A DNA stretch of 6,072 bases. Origin: Coriobacteriales bacterium (GTDB taxonomy: Bacteria; Actinomycetota; Coriobacteriia; Coriobacteriales; QAMH01). A model generated the notes under the pieces. It saw only the letters and a list, made by a program, of their open reading frames with translations, had not been told where the DNA came from and made no database searches. The stretch is from the NCBI GenBank assembly GCA_024408695.1, contig JAKSUU010000067.1, positions 1-6,072 on the forward strand, in the 5' to 3' direction. The translations under genes and the position numbers were made by a program. Shown here piece by piece: positions 1 through 6,072 of this stretch; position 1 is the first letter of the stretch; each line of letters starts with the position of its first letter.

Positions 1-232
1 GCTCTTGATAAACAATACGCCCAGCTCCAATATTTAAATGACCAACCTCAGAATTTCCCATTTGTCCTTGAGGAAGACCAACAGCCTGTCCACTTGCACT
101 AAGTTCTAAATGAGGATAATTCGCAAATAAAGAATCTAGATTTGGAGTTTGCGCAGCTTTGATTGCGTTGCCTTGTGTGTTGTCGCGCAAGCCAAAGCCA
201 TCCATAATGGCAAGTAAAAATGGTTTAGACAT
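1..232 (-). CDS. gpmI: 2,3-bisphosphoglycerate-independent phosphoglycerate mutase, N-terminal part (cut by window edge)
   Basis: This is the first 77 codons of the cofactor-independent phosphoglycerate mutase, the cytoplasmic Mn-dependent enzyme that interconverts 3- and 2-phosphoglycerate in glycolysis. It begins [14 protein letters not shown], the usual start of the alkaline-phosphatase-superfamily metalloenzyme domain, and Asp11 is the expected metal ligand. The GNAI...TPNLD motif (residues 21-33), ASG...VGLP (46-54) and QMGNSEVGH (57-65) all match the family; Ser61 is the expected phosphoserine nucleophile. It is followed by [11 protein letters not shown]. The remaining roughly 430 residues lie beyond the left edge, so integrity cannot be judged. 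The ATG overlaps the end of tpiA by 8 bp (ATGTCTAA), which suggests translational coupling within a glycolytic operon. An AGAGG-like Shine-Dalgarno stretch sits about 6 nt upstream of the ATG, inside tpiA. Confidence 0.96.
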   Translation of the reverse strand, partial: MSKPFLLAIMDGFGLRDNTQGNAIKAAQTPNLDSLFANYPHLELSASGQAVGLPQGQMGNSEVGHLNIGAGRIVYQE

Positions 233-992
233 AAAAAGCCTCTGCTAATTTTGCAAAATCTGCAGATTTTAATGCTGCCCCTCCAATTAATCCACCATCA
301 ATATCTGGCTGAGGAGCAAGATTTTCAACATTGCCAACATTCATAGAGCCACCGTATAGAATTCGTGTTTGTTGCGCAATATCAGTCGAATACAACAAAG
401 CAATTTTATCTCTAATAGCTTTGCAAACTTCTTGGGCTTCTTGTGGAGATGCACTAAGCCCTGTGCCGATTGCCCAAATGGGCTCGTAAGCAATAACTAA
501 TTTAGCAACTTCATCGGCGTCAATACCACTTAACGCGGCCTCAACTTGCGAACAAACAAAATCAATATAGTTGCCCTCTTGACGCACCTCCAAGCTTTCA
601 CCACAGCAAATAATTGGAATAATCTTTTTTTCAATTAAATACTTTGCTTTTTCGTTAATAAATTCATCGGTTTCTTTAAAATATTCGCGTCGCTCGCTAT
701 GACCAATAATGCAATATTCACAACCAATTTCTTTAATCATATCCCCATTAATACAGCCAGTATATGCTCCAAAATCTTTAGGATAAACATCTTGGGCGCC
801 AACTTTAATGAAAGACTTATCGAAAATCAAAACATTAAAAACACTTTTCAAATCGGTGTATGGAGGGCACAAAATTACTTCAACTTTACTTGTAAATTTT
901 TCTAGATCATAAGAAATTTGCTGAGAGAAATCTACAGCTTCCACAGTGGGTTTCTTCATTGTCCAGTTGCCTGCGACAATTGGCTTTCTCAT
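225..992 (-). CDS. tpiA: Triosephosphate isomerase with atypical active site (Lys to Thr)
   Basis: The 255-residue product is a full-length TIM-barrel protein of the triosephosphate isomerase family, which interconverts dihydroxyacetone phosphate and glyceraldehyde 3-phosphate in the cytoplasm. Family motifs are present in order: AGNW (7-10), GAQDVY (65-70), [10 protein letters not shown] with catalytic His98, [11 protein letters not shown] with catalytic Glu170 and the mobile loop 6, ILYGGS (211-216), and [10 protein letters not shown] near the C-terminus. The odd point is residue 11. The usual GNWKMN reads GNWTMK, so the invariant substrate-binding Lys is Thr (codon ACA at 960-962). I placed the start at the ATG at 992 because the homology begins at [10 protein letters not shown] and an AGGAG sits 5 nt upstream. 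A start at 1040 would add 16 unrelated residues. The gene lies 60 nt after pgk and overlaps gpmI by 8 bp. The fold assignment is near certain; catalytic competence is in doubt. Confidence 0.95.
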   Translation of the reverse strand: MRKPIVAGNWTMKKPTVEAVDFSQQISYDLEKFTSKVEVILCPPYTDLKSVFNVLIFDKSFIKVGAQDVYPKDFGAYTGCINGDMIKEIGCEYCIIGHSERREYFKETDEFINEKAKYLIEKKIIPIICCGESLEVRQEGNYIDFVCSQVEAALSGIDADEVAKLVIAYEPIWAIGTGLSASPQEAQEVCKAIRDKIALLYSTDIAQQTRILYGGSMNVGNVENLAPQPDIDGGLIGGAALKSADFAKLAEAFYV

Positions 993-997
993 CTTGA

Positions 998-1002
998 CTC
1001 CT
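998..1002 (-). promoter_or_regulatory. Ribosome binding site that sets the tpiA start
   Basis: AGGAG on the minus strand, 5 nt before the ATG at 992. It supports that start over the in-frame ATG at 1040, which would lie upstream of the site and of all family homology. The 60-nt pgk-tpiA gap around it shows no convincing terminator or promoter. Confidence 0.8.
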
Positions 1003-1052
1003 GAAATTATTAAATGTGCAAAAAAACATCCGTAAAACATGGAATATTTGGA

Positions 1053-2246
1053 TTATTTATCTTGCAAGCCTTCAACACCTGGCAAGGGTTTGCCTTCTAA
1101 CAATTGCATAGATGCGCCACCGCCAGTTGAGATAAAAGTAACAAGTTCAGATAAACCAAACTTCTTTAATGCAGCAACACTGTCGCCACCGCCAATTATG
1201 CTTTTTGCCTGGCTTTTTGCAACTGCAATAGCAACGCCTTTTGTACCAGCTTCAAAAGATGGGAACTCAAATACGCCCATTGGACCGTTCCAAAATACAG
1301 TTTTGGCATCTAAAATTTCTTTTGAGTATAACTCAACAGTTTTAGGACCTATATCAAGACCCATCATGTCATCTGGAATTTCATCAACATTACATGTTTT
1401 TGTAGGAGAACCTTCTGCAAACATTTCGCTACAAACAACATCCACAGGAATAAGTAACTTTACACCCTTTTCTTTTGCATGCTCAAGCATACCTTTGGCC
1501 TTATCGACCATATCTTCTTCCATTTTTGAAGTACCAACAGATTTGCCCATAGCAGCTAGAAATGTAAAGCACATCGCACCACCAATAATAATGCTGTCTG
1601 CAACTTCAAGCAAATTATCAATAATACCAATTTTATCGCTAACCTTAGATCCGCCTAAAACTGCAACAAATGGTTTTTCGGGCTCTGCAAGCATACCAGT
1701 TAAAGTATCTACCTCTTTATCTAGCAAAAAGCCAGCAACACCTGGAACAAATTCAAGCACTCCAGAAATTGATGCGTGACTACGATGAGCAGCACCAAAT
1801 GCATCATTTACAACAATATCACAAAGAGAAACAAGTCGTTTTACAAAATTGAGGTCGTTTGCTTTTTCGCCATCATCAAAACGCAAATTTTCTAGCATCA
1901 TAATTTGACCATCTTTTAATGCTAAAGATGCACTCAAAGCTTCTTCACCAGCAATTTGACTACCACCCACAACGGTAACAGGTTGGCCAAGTAATTGAAT
2001 TAAGCGCATAGCAGCTGGCATAATAGAAAAAGTTGATTCAAAATGTCCTCCACCAGAAGGTCTGCCAAGATGCGATGCAATAATTATTCTAGCCTGATGA
2101 TCTAACAAATATTGGATGGTAGGTAATGCCTCACGAATGCGAGTGTCATCTGCAACTATACCTTCGTATAAAGGCACGTTAAAATCTACACGTAAAAGAA
2201 CTCTTTTATGAGCAACATCTATGTCTTTTATTGTCTTCTTTTTCAT
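1053..2246 (-). CDS. pgk: Phosphoglycerate kinase
   Basis: This 397-residue cytoplasmic enzyme transfers the acyl phosphate of 1,3-bisphosphoglycerate to ADP, the first ATP-yielding step of glycolysis. Its length is normal for bacteria and both Rossmann-like lobes are complete. The N-lobe shows RVDFNVP (19-25), DDTRIR (33-38, Arg36 being the expected substrate ligand), SHLGRP (58-63), ENLRF (119-123) and NDAFG with HRSHAS (147-159). The hinge and C-lobe show VLGGSKVSDK (196-205, with Lys201 and Lys205), FWNGPMGVFE, IIGGGDS and STGGGAS. An AGGAGA Shine-Dalgarno sequence (2252-2257) lies 5 nt before the ATG. Only 43 nt separate it from the upstream lipoprotein gene, with no terminator visible, so it may be co-transcribed with that gene. 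It is followed by tpiA and gpmI. No gap gene lies directly upstream. I see nothing abnormal in it. Confidence 0.98.
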   Translation of the reverse strand: MKKKTIKDIDVAHKRVLLRVDFNVPLYEGIVADDTRIREALPTIQYLLDHQARIIIASHLGRPSGGGHFESTFSIMPAAMRLIQLLGQPVTVVGGSQIAGEEALSASLALKDGQIMMLENLRFDDGEKANDLNFVKRLVSLCDIVVNDAFGAAHRSHASISGVLEFVPGVAGFLLDKEVDTLTGMLAEPEKPFVAVLGGSKVSDKIGIIDNLLEVADSIIIGGAMCFTFLAAMGKSVGTSKMEEDMVDKAKGMLEHAKEKGVKLLIPVDVVCSEMFAEGSPTKTCNVDEIPDDMMGLDIGPKTVELYSKEILDAKTVFWNGPMGVFEFPSFEAGTKGVAIAVAKSQAKSIIGGGDSVAALKKFGLSELVTFISTGGGASMQLLEGKPLPGVEGLQDK

Positions 2247-2289
2247 AAAAATCTCCTAATTTTATTTAGAAAAATAATCAAAAATAAAC

Positions 2290-3453
2290 CTACTTATTAG
2301 CGGAATCAGAATTTGATTGATTACTTGAACTGTCGCTATTTGTAGTACTATTTGCATCTGTTGTAGTTGCTGAGCTATCTGTTGTAGTTGCTGAGCTATC
2401 TGTTGTAGTTGCTGAGCTATCTGTTGTAGTAGTATCCGTAGCCTGAGAAGAACTGGTGTCGGTGCTTGCTGTAGAGCTTGAAGAAGATGAATCTTTGTCT
2501 TCTGGCATCTTTTCTGGATCGTATGGCAAACCACCACTTGGAGGGTCATTTACTTTTACATTTGCATCATTATACCAAGTATTTTTTTGATCTTTCCAGG
2601 CTTGAGAGTCAAGTTCGCTATCGCCTGTTGTTGTTTTTTGCGAAGATGAATCATCGTTTATAACAGGTGTGCCGTTTTCATCAATAGTAACATTAGAACC
2701 ATCTGAACTGGTAATTGTTGTGTTTGAAGAGTCCGAAGATGCATCTGTTGAGGTGTCGGTTGTCGTGGCTTCACTGTCAGCAGAATCAGAAGAACCTTCC
2801 CCCGCTTTTTCCGCATCTGTTGAATCACTTTGTGACGCTTCGCTATCTTCTGCAGAATCTTCGCCTTCTGTTGTTTGAGCTTCAGCAGCTGCAGCTTCTG
2901 TTTCTGTGCTGACTTCTTCGCCTAAAATAGCACGTTTTAAATTACGTTCCATTAATTGTTTGCGAGCATTTTCATTAAATGTTTCTTCATCCATACCAAT
3001 AAGACGCAAAATTGATTTAAAAGTGCCTTTCATTCCGCCAGCATATGTTGCTTCATAACTTTTTGAAAGTTCGTCAACATATTCTTCTACTTCTTTGTCT
3101 GATACTTCAATATTGTAATCTTTTTCTTTTTGTTCAACAATTTGATTAGTTACCTTTTGTTTAATTATATATTCTCTAAACTCATCAACCGTGCCATCGC
3201 CTTCTGCGTCTGCATATTCTTTATCTGTGTCCCAAGTTCTGTTTTTAATATAATTAGTCCAACCAGACTTATCTTTTTCATACCCTGCATTAGCACGAAT
3301 ATTATTGGCTGCAGTTGTGACATCATCTTCCTTAACATCACCACCATCATAAGTAGCAGCTACTTCCCAAAAACAACCACTCAAACTAAAAAGTGGCAAG
3401 CATAAAAGAGTAGCAACAACAATTAGAATTACACTTTTCTTCAAAACTTGCAT
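2290..3453 (-). CDS. Secreted lipoprotein with SurA/PrsA-like N-terminal chaperone domain and Ser/Thr/Asp-rich tail
   Basis: The product has 387 residues. Residues 1-27 are a lipoprotein signal: MQVLKKS, a hydrophobic stretch, then the lipobox LSGC (24-27), so Cys27 should be lipidated and the protein anchored outside the membrane. Residues about 35-175 are charged and predicted helical. The stretch VSDKEVEEYVDEL (117-129), then GMDEETFNENARKQLMERNL (153-172), is typical of the SurA N-terminal/PrsA chaperone domain. No PpiC-type isomerase domain follows. Residues 180-280 are low-complexity Ser/Thr/Asp/Glu/Ala, interrupted by a short island (WKDQKNTWYNDANVKVND, 286-303, then GLPYDPE) resembling the segment that closes SurA/PrsA-type proteins. 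Residues 318-387 are again Ser/Thr/Asp-rich and include three perfect DSSATTT units (345-365). I chose the ATG at 3453 because of its GAGAGG site and signal peptide; an ATG at 3477 lacks a binding site and sits at the predicted transcription start. A chaperone or foldase-related role is inferred; isomerase activity is unlikely. Confidence 0.85.
   Translation of the reverse strand: MQVLKKSVILIVVATLLCLPLFSLSGCFWEVAATYDGGDVKEDDVTTAANNIRANAGYEKDKSGWTNYIKNRTWDTDKEYADAEGDGTVDEFREYIIKQKVTNQIVEQKEKDYNIEVSDKEVEEYVDELSKSYEATYAGGMKGTFKSILRLIGMDEETFNENARKQLMERNLKRAILGEEVSTETEAAAAEAQTTEGEDSAEDSEASQSDSTDAEKAGEGSSDSADSEATTTDTSTDASSDSSNTTITSSDGSNVTIDENGTPVINDDSSSQKTTTGDSELDSQAWKDQKNTWYNDANVKVNDPPSGGLPYDPEKMPEDKDSSSSSSTASTDTSSSQATDTTTTDSSATTTDSSATTTDSSATTTDANSTTNSDSSSNQSNSDSANK
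2357..2430 (-). repeat. 21-bp tandem repeat, three perfect copies plus 11 bp
   Basis: On the plus strand the unit TCTGTTGTAGTTGCTGAGCTA occurs at 2357-2377, 2378-2398 and 2399-2419 without any mismatch, followed by 11 bases of a fourth copy (2420-2430). It lies inside the lipoprotein gene and encodes DSSATTT three times. The unit is a multiple of three, so gain or loss of copies would lengthen or shorten the tail without breaking the frame. Perfect identity at DNA level, including third codon positions, points to recent duplication by slippage. Confidence 0.95.
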
Positions 3454-3459
3454 AAAAAA

Positions 3460-3465
3460 CCTCTC
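3460..3465 (-). promoter_or_regulatory. Ribosome binding site that sets the lipoprotein start
   Basis: GAGAGG on the minus strand, 6 nt before the ATG at 3453. The alternative in-frame ATG at 3477 has only AT-rich sequence in front of it. The chosen start also gives a compact signal peptide of normal layout. Confidence 0.75.
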
Positions 3466-3484
3466 AAAGTAATCCATAATAATT

Positions 3485-3513
3485 ATTATACTAGTAGTAA
3501 TAAAAGTTATAAA
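3485..3513 (-). promoter_or_regulatory. Probable sigma-70-type promoter for the lipoprotein gene
   Basis: On the minus strand a perfect TATAAT -10 box (3485-3490) is preceded by a 17-nt spacer and TTTATA (3508-3513), which matches four of six bases of TTGACA. Transcription would start near 3477-3479, about 25 nt before the ATG at 3453. It lies in the only long non-coding gap of the window (3454-3552). With no terminator visible after the lipoprotein gene, it could also feed pgk, tpiA and gpmI. The region is very AT-rich, so chance resemblance is possible. Confidence 0.5.
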
Positions 3514-3552
3514 TAGATAAATGTAAATGAGAATTTTTAAGAAACTTTTAAG

Positions 3553-4527
3553 TTAACGAAATTTTTGGGAACGATCTAAATAAAATGTATAAATTTTAGA
3601 CAATAGCTCATCATCGATGCCTTTATTTGCGTCAAAATATTCAAGTTCACTTTCACTTCTCATCCAGGACCGTTGGCGTTTAGCATAACGACGGCTTCCA
3701 AGTTTGATTTGCTCTTTAGCTTCATCAAGTGTACATAATCCATCAAAATAGTCAATGACCTCTTTATAACCAATTGCCGCGGAGGAAGTAAGAGAATCTT
3801 TAAATCCATCTGCTACTAGATTTTTAACTTCCTCCACAAGGCCGTCATTAAACATTTGATCTACTCTTTCGTTAATTCTTTTATTTAAAATTTCTACGTC
3901 TACATCAAGCGCTATTTTAATGCAATCGTAAATAGTTTTAATCTCCTTAAAATTCTGGGCGCGCTCACTATAACTTTGGCCATATTCAAGCATCTCTAAT
4001 GCTCGAATAACACGTTTTGAATTATTTGGATGAATATAGCTTGCAGATAATGAGTCTTTTTCTTTCAACAAATCATACAAACCATAAGGCCCGTTTTCTT
4101 TAAGATATGACTCGTATTTTTGGCGAATTGGATTATTTTTTTGCTCACCAGGAACTAAATCCATGTCATTTATGCACGCACGAATATAAAAAAATGTTCC
4201 TCCACATAAAAGAGCGCGATTATTAGACTTAGAAATTTTTTCAATGGCATATCTTGAATCACTTTGAAATAAAGCTGCACTATAAGTATCGTTTGGTTCA
4301 CATATATCTAAACAATGATATTTAGCATTAGTATGACACAAATCAACCTTTGCAGTGCCGATATTCATACCTTTGTAGACTTGCATAGAATCACAAGAAA
4401 TTATCTCAAAATTAGATAATTGTGCAAGCCCTTCCGCAAGAGCACTTTTTCCAGATGCGGTTGGGCCAAATACTACAAGCAAAGGATAAGGGGTATCAAT
4501 ATGCATAGGTTTTAATTGCTCAGACAT
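3553..4527 (-). CDS. miaA: tRNA dimethylallyltransferase (A37 prenyltransferase)
   Basis: This 324-residue cytoplasmic enzyme transfers dimethylallyl from its diphosphate to N6 of A37 in tRNAs reading UNN codons, giving i6A37. The P-loop GPTASGKS is at 21-28, followed by CDSMQVYKGMNIGTAK (45-60), in which Asp46 matches the catalytic Asp of the family. Then come HCLDI (71-75), CGGTFFY (108-114, Thr111 matching the second conserved catalytic position), KRVIRALEM, AAIGYKEVIDY and the C-terminal RRYAKRQRSW motif. Length and motif order are normal and the frame is intact. The ATG at 4527 is 9 nt after the miaB stop, and I see no Shine-Dalgarno sequence in front of it, so translation is probably coupled to miaB. 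An in-frame ATG at 4506 is a weaker alternative that still leaves the P-loop complete. The gene is followed by a 99-bp gap carrying the promoter of the next gene. Confidence 0.97.
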   Translation of the reverse strand: MSEQLKPMHIDTPYPLLVVFGPTASGKSALAEGLAQLSNFEIISCDSMQVYKGMNIGTAKVDLCHTNAKYHCLDICEPNDTYSAALFQSDSRYAIEKISKSNNRALLCGGTFFYIRACINDMDLVPGEQKNNPIRQKYESYLKENGPYGLYDLLKEKDSLSASYIHPNNSKRVIRALEMLEYGQSYSERAQNFKEIKTIYDCIKIALDVDVEILNKRINERVDQMFNDGLVEEVKNLVADGFKDSLTSSAAIGYKEVIDYFDGLCTLDEAKEQIKLGSRRYAKRQRSWMRSESELEYFDANKGIDDELLSKIYTFYLDRSQKFR

Positions 4528-4536
4528 AATGTAGGC

Positions 4537-5863
4537 TTAAACAAGCTTACCGAACAGGTACCAAGTTTTGACATCACTAATTTTAACGCGAACTATTTTG
4601 CCAATTAAATTGACATTTGAATCTAGTTTTTCAAAATGTACAGTTTGATTCTTTGGAGATTTTGCCTCGTAAATATTAGGGTCTCGTTTGCTAATACCCT
4701 CAACCAAAACATCAACCTCTTTATCTAAATCTTTACAGTTAAGTTCGTAGGCATTTTTTTGAACAAGATCAACTAGCATATCAAAGCGGGCTTGAATTTC
4801 CTCTTTTGGAGTGTTGTCTTGTATTTTTGCTGCAGGCGTTCCTTCACGCTTAGAATACAGAAAAGTAAATACTTGATTGTATTTAATTTTTTCTCTATTT
4901 TTCAAAATCTTGAAGTGTCTCTCCTGGAAAACCAACAATAATATCTGTTGACAAAGCGATATCTTTAACATTAGCTTTTAATTTGTCTACAAGGCTTAAA
5001 TACTCATTGGGATCATATTTTCTATTCATTGCTTTTAGAATTCGCGCACTACCAGACTGCAATGGTAAGTGCAATTGGGGCATAATGTTTGAATATTTTG
5101 CAAAAACTTCTATTGTTTCGTCGCTTAAATCTTTAGGATGGCTCGTTACAAAACGTATTCTTTCAATACCACTATTTGCAGCTAACTCTAAAACTTTTGC
5201 AAACTTTGGGCTACCATAAAGGTCTCTGCCATAAGAATTAACATTTTGCCCAAGCAAAGTCACCTGTTTTAAATTAGGGCTTGCACAAAGTTTTTTTAAG
5301 TCATGCTCAACATCCTCTATTGGACGAGAAATCTCTCGACCGCGAACATAAGGAACTATGCAATAAGTACAAAAGTTATTACATCCAGTCATTATTGGCA
5401 ACCACGCAGAATAATCCGTTTTTTGTTTTTTTTCGCACTTACATAAATCTGCTTGCATGTTGTCGTATAATTCTACGACCTGTTTACCGCTTTGTATATG
5501 TTGTTCTAAATATTGAGGAAATAATGCAATGTTATTTGTTCCAAAAACTATATTTACATGCTTGAGCTCTGATGCAATTTCTTTACCTTTTAGCTGGGCA
5601 TAGCATCCACATACACAGGTAATTCTTGCTTGGTCAGAGGCTGGTGCAAAATTTTTCATTGAGGCTACTTGACCCATGAATATAACATTAGCAGCCTCGC
5701 GAACACAGCACGAAACAAAAATACAAATATCACTTTTTTCGATTGTACCTACTTGCGTTGCACCACGACTGTCGAGCATGCCACATATATGCTCGGCATC
5801 GCTTAGATTCATTTGACAACCAAAAACTTGAATAAAATAAGTTTTGTTGCTTAAATCTAGCAT
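4537..5863 (-). pseudogene. miaB: tRNA-2-methylthio-N6-dimethylallyladenosine synthase, frameshifted near 4897
   Basis: MiaB is a radical-SAM methylthiotransferase that converts i6A37 to ms2i6A37 on tRNA. Codons 1-322 from the ATG at 5863 carry the N-terminal cluster domain (Cys16 in FGCQMN, Cys52 in SCCVRE, Cys87 in CGCYAQ), the radical-SAM motif GCNNFCTYC (Cys161, 165, 168) and VTSHPKDLSDE through IIVGFPGETLQDFEK. A TAG at 4895-4897 then ends the frame. The rest of the family sequence continues one frame over: EKIKYNQVFTFLYSKREGTPAA and onward to a C-terminal TRAM domain (about 4540-4660), ending in TAA at 4537. Family spacing between the DF and FTF landmarks is 15 codons; here 34 nt remain, so 11 nt appear to be missing. 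The upstream product would lack part of the barrel and the TRAM domain. The start is 3 nt after the SpoVS stop and has no clear binding site of its own. The gene identity is certain; whether the lesion is real or a sequence error is open. Confidence 0.9.
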
Positions 5864-5866
5864 TTA

Positions 5867-6072
5867 TTATTCTGTACTAAATTCGAATTCGTCTAAAGAA
5901 ACAGGCTCATCTACTAAATAAGCTTCAATAGAAAACCTGATTGCAGTTTTTTGTTCACCATTAATTGGAACTTCAGAAAAGCTTGGTTTGCCGCAAATGC
6001 CAATTGCGCACGGAGACAAAAAACCGCGAGTTATCGCAGAGGGAGGAACAAACTTCAAATGGATTATACTAT
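5867..6072 (-). CDS. SpoVS-like protein, C-terminal part (cut by window edge)
   Basis: The reading frame is open to the right edge and ends with TAA at 5867-5869. A TTG codon at 6058 is only an internal codon of this frame, not a credible start. The segment AITRGFLSP, then CGKPSFSEV, then INGEQKTAIRF, aligns with the C-terminal half of stage V sporulation protein S (AIARGF.AP, C.PAF..., I.GEE.TAI). SpoVS is a small Alba-like fold protein found in both spore formers and non-spore formers, and its molecular role is poorly defined. Two things differ from the textbook protein. The residues before AITRG (IIHLKFVPPS) do not show the usual NQAVKA helix sequence, and about 15 acidic residues (LVDEPVSLDEFEFSTE) follow the point where SpoVS normally ends. 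The stop is 3 nt before miaB, so the two are probably co-transcribed. The presence of this gene does not by itself imply sporulation. Confidence 0.7.
   Translation of the reverse strand, partial: SIIHLKFVPPSAITRGFLSPCAIGICGKPSFSEVPINGEQKTAIRFSIEAYLVDEPVSLDEFEFSTE

Noticed and set aside
993..1052. Possible attenuator hairpin with a T-tract in the pgk-tpiA gap
   Set aside because: The best stem I can form is about three base pairs (TCC/GGA), too weak for a terminator even though seven T follow nearby.
1039..1779. Long open frame on the plus strand (246 codons) opposite pgk
   Set aside because: It is the antisense of a fully conserved pgk, is rich in Ser/Pro/Thr as expected of a mirror frame, and shows no recognisable domain.
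2262..2549. Minus-strand frame rich in Gln/Leu overlapping the lipoprotein C-terminus
   Set aside because: Its QQLQQIA repeats are the out-of-frame reading of the 21-bp repeat. The lipoprotein frame has the signal peptide and ribosome binding site.
3530..3556. CTTAAAA direct repeats just after the miaA stop as an operator or terminator
   Set aside because: The two copies are short, AT-only apart from one C each, and form no stable hairpin. There is no support beyond base composition.
4183..4206. Atypical GGTFFY in MiaA as a defect
   Set aside because: The residue after GGT already varies in the family (for example Met in E. coli), and the Thr and Tyr are retained.
4535..4546. Small inverted repeat (GCTT/AAGC) over the miaB stop codon
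   Set aside because: A four-base-pair stem with a four-base loop is expected by chance in AT-rich DNA, and no T-tract follows it.
5281..5565. Plus-strand frame of 94 codons opposite miaB
   Set aside because: It lies antisense to the conserved radical-SAM region, has no ribosome binding site and no family resemblance.
6063..6068. TATAAT on the minus strand at the right edge
   Set aside because: It lies within the open SpoVS-like frame and, as the edge cuts off any -35 region, cannot be evaluated.

Overview
All supported genes lie on the minus strand, so the window reads from its right edge to its left. In transcription order they are: a SpoVS-like protein cut by the right edge, miaB (broken by a frameshift), miaA, a secreted lipoprotein with a SurA-type N-terminal domain, pgk, tpiA, and gpmI cut by the left edge. 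Coding density is high. The only sizeable gap is about 100 bp in front of the lipoprotein gene, and it carries a plausible sigma-70-type promoter.

The DNA is visibly AT-rich, with A/T-ending codons, AGGAG/GAGAGG ribosome binding sites and ordinary TAA/TAG stops. A SpoVS gene next to miaB-miaA, together with a pgk-tpiA-gpmI cluster and the style of the glycolytic proteins, suggests a Gram-positive bacterium. From memory of gene order I favour an AT-rich member of the Coriobacteriia (Actinomycetota) or a related lineage. This is an inference and has not been tested by any search.

Right half (3553-6072): a tRNA-modification block. MiaA prenylates A37 of tRNAs that read UNN codons, and MiaB then methylthiolates the product to ms2i6A37. 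The genes are packed tightly (3 nt between spoVS and miaB, 9 nt between miaB and miaA), which suggests one transcript with translational coupling. As written, miaB carries a frameshift that comparison with the family resolves to an 11-nt deletion inside the radical-SAM domain.

Middle (2290-3552): a lipoprotein gene with its own promoter. Its N-terminal part looks like the SurA/PrsA chaperone domain, but where a peptidyl-prolyl isomerase domain would be expected there is Ser/Thr/Asp-rich low-complexity sequence. Its C-terminal tail contains a perfect 21-bp tandem repeat.

Left half (1-2246): lower glycolysis. Phosphoglycerate kinase, triosephosphate isomerase and cofactor-independent phosphoglycerate mutase are arranged as an operon, with an 8-bp tpiA/gpmI overlap. 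TpiA is intact in length and keeps its catalytic His and Glu, but the normally invariant active-site Lys is Thr.

I see no mobile element, CRISPR array, RNA gene or obviously novel multi-gene system. The points worth a second look are the miaB lesion, the TpiA Lys-to-Thr change, and the odd architecture and repeat of the lipoprotein.
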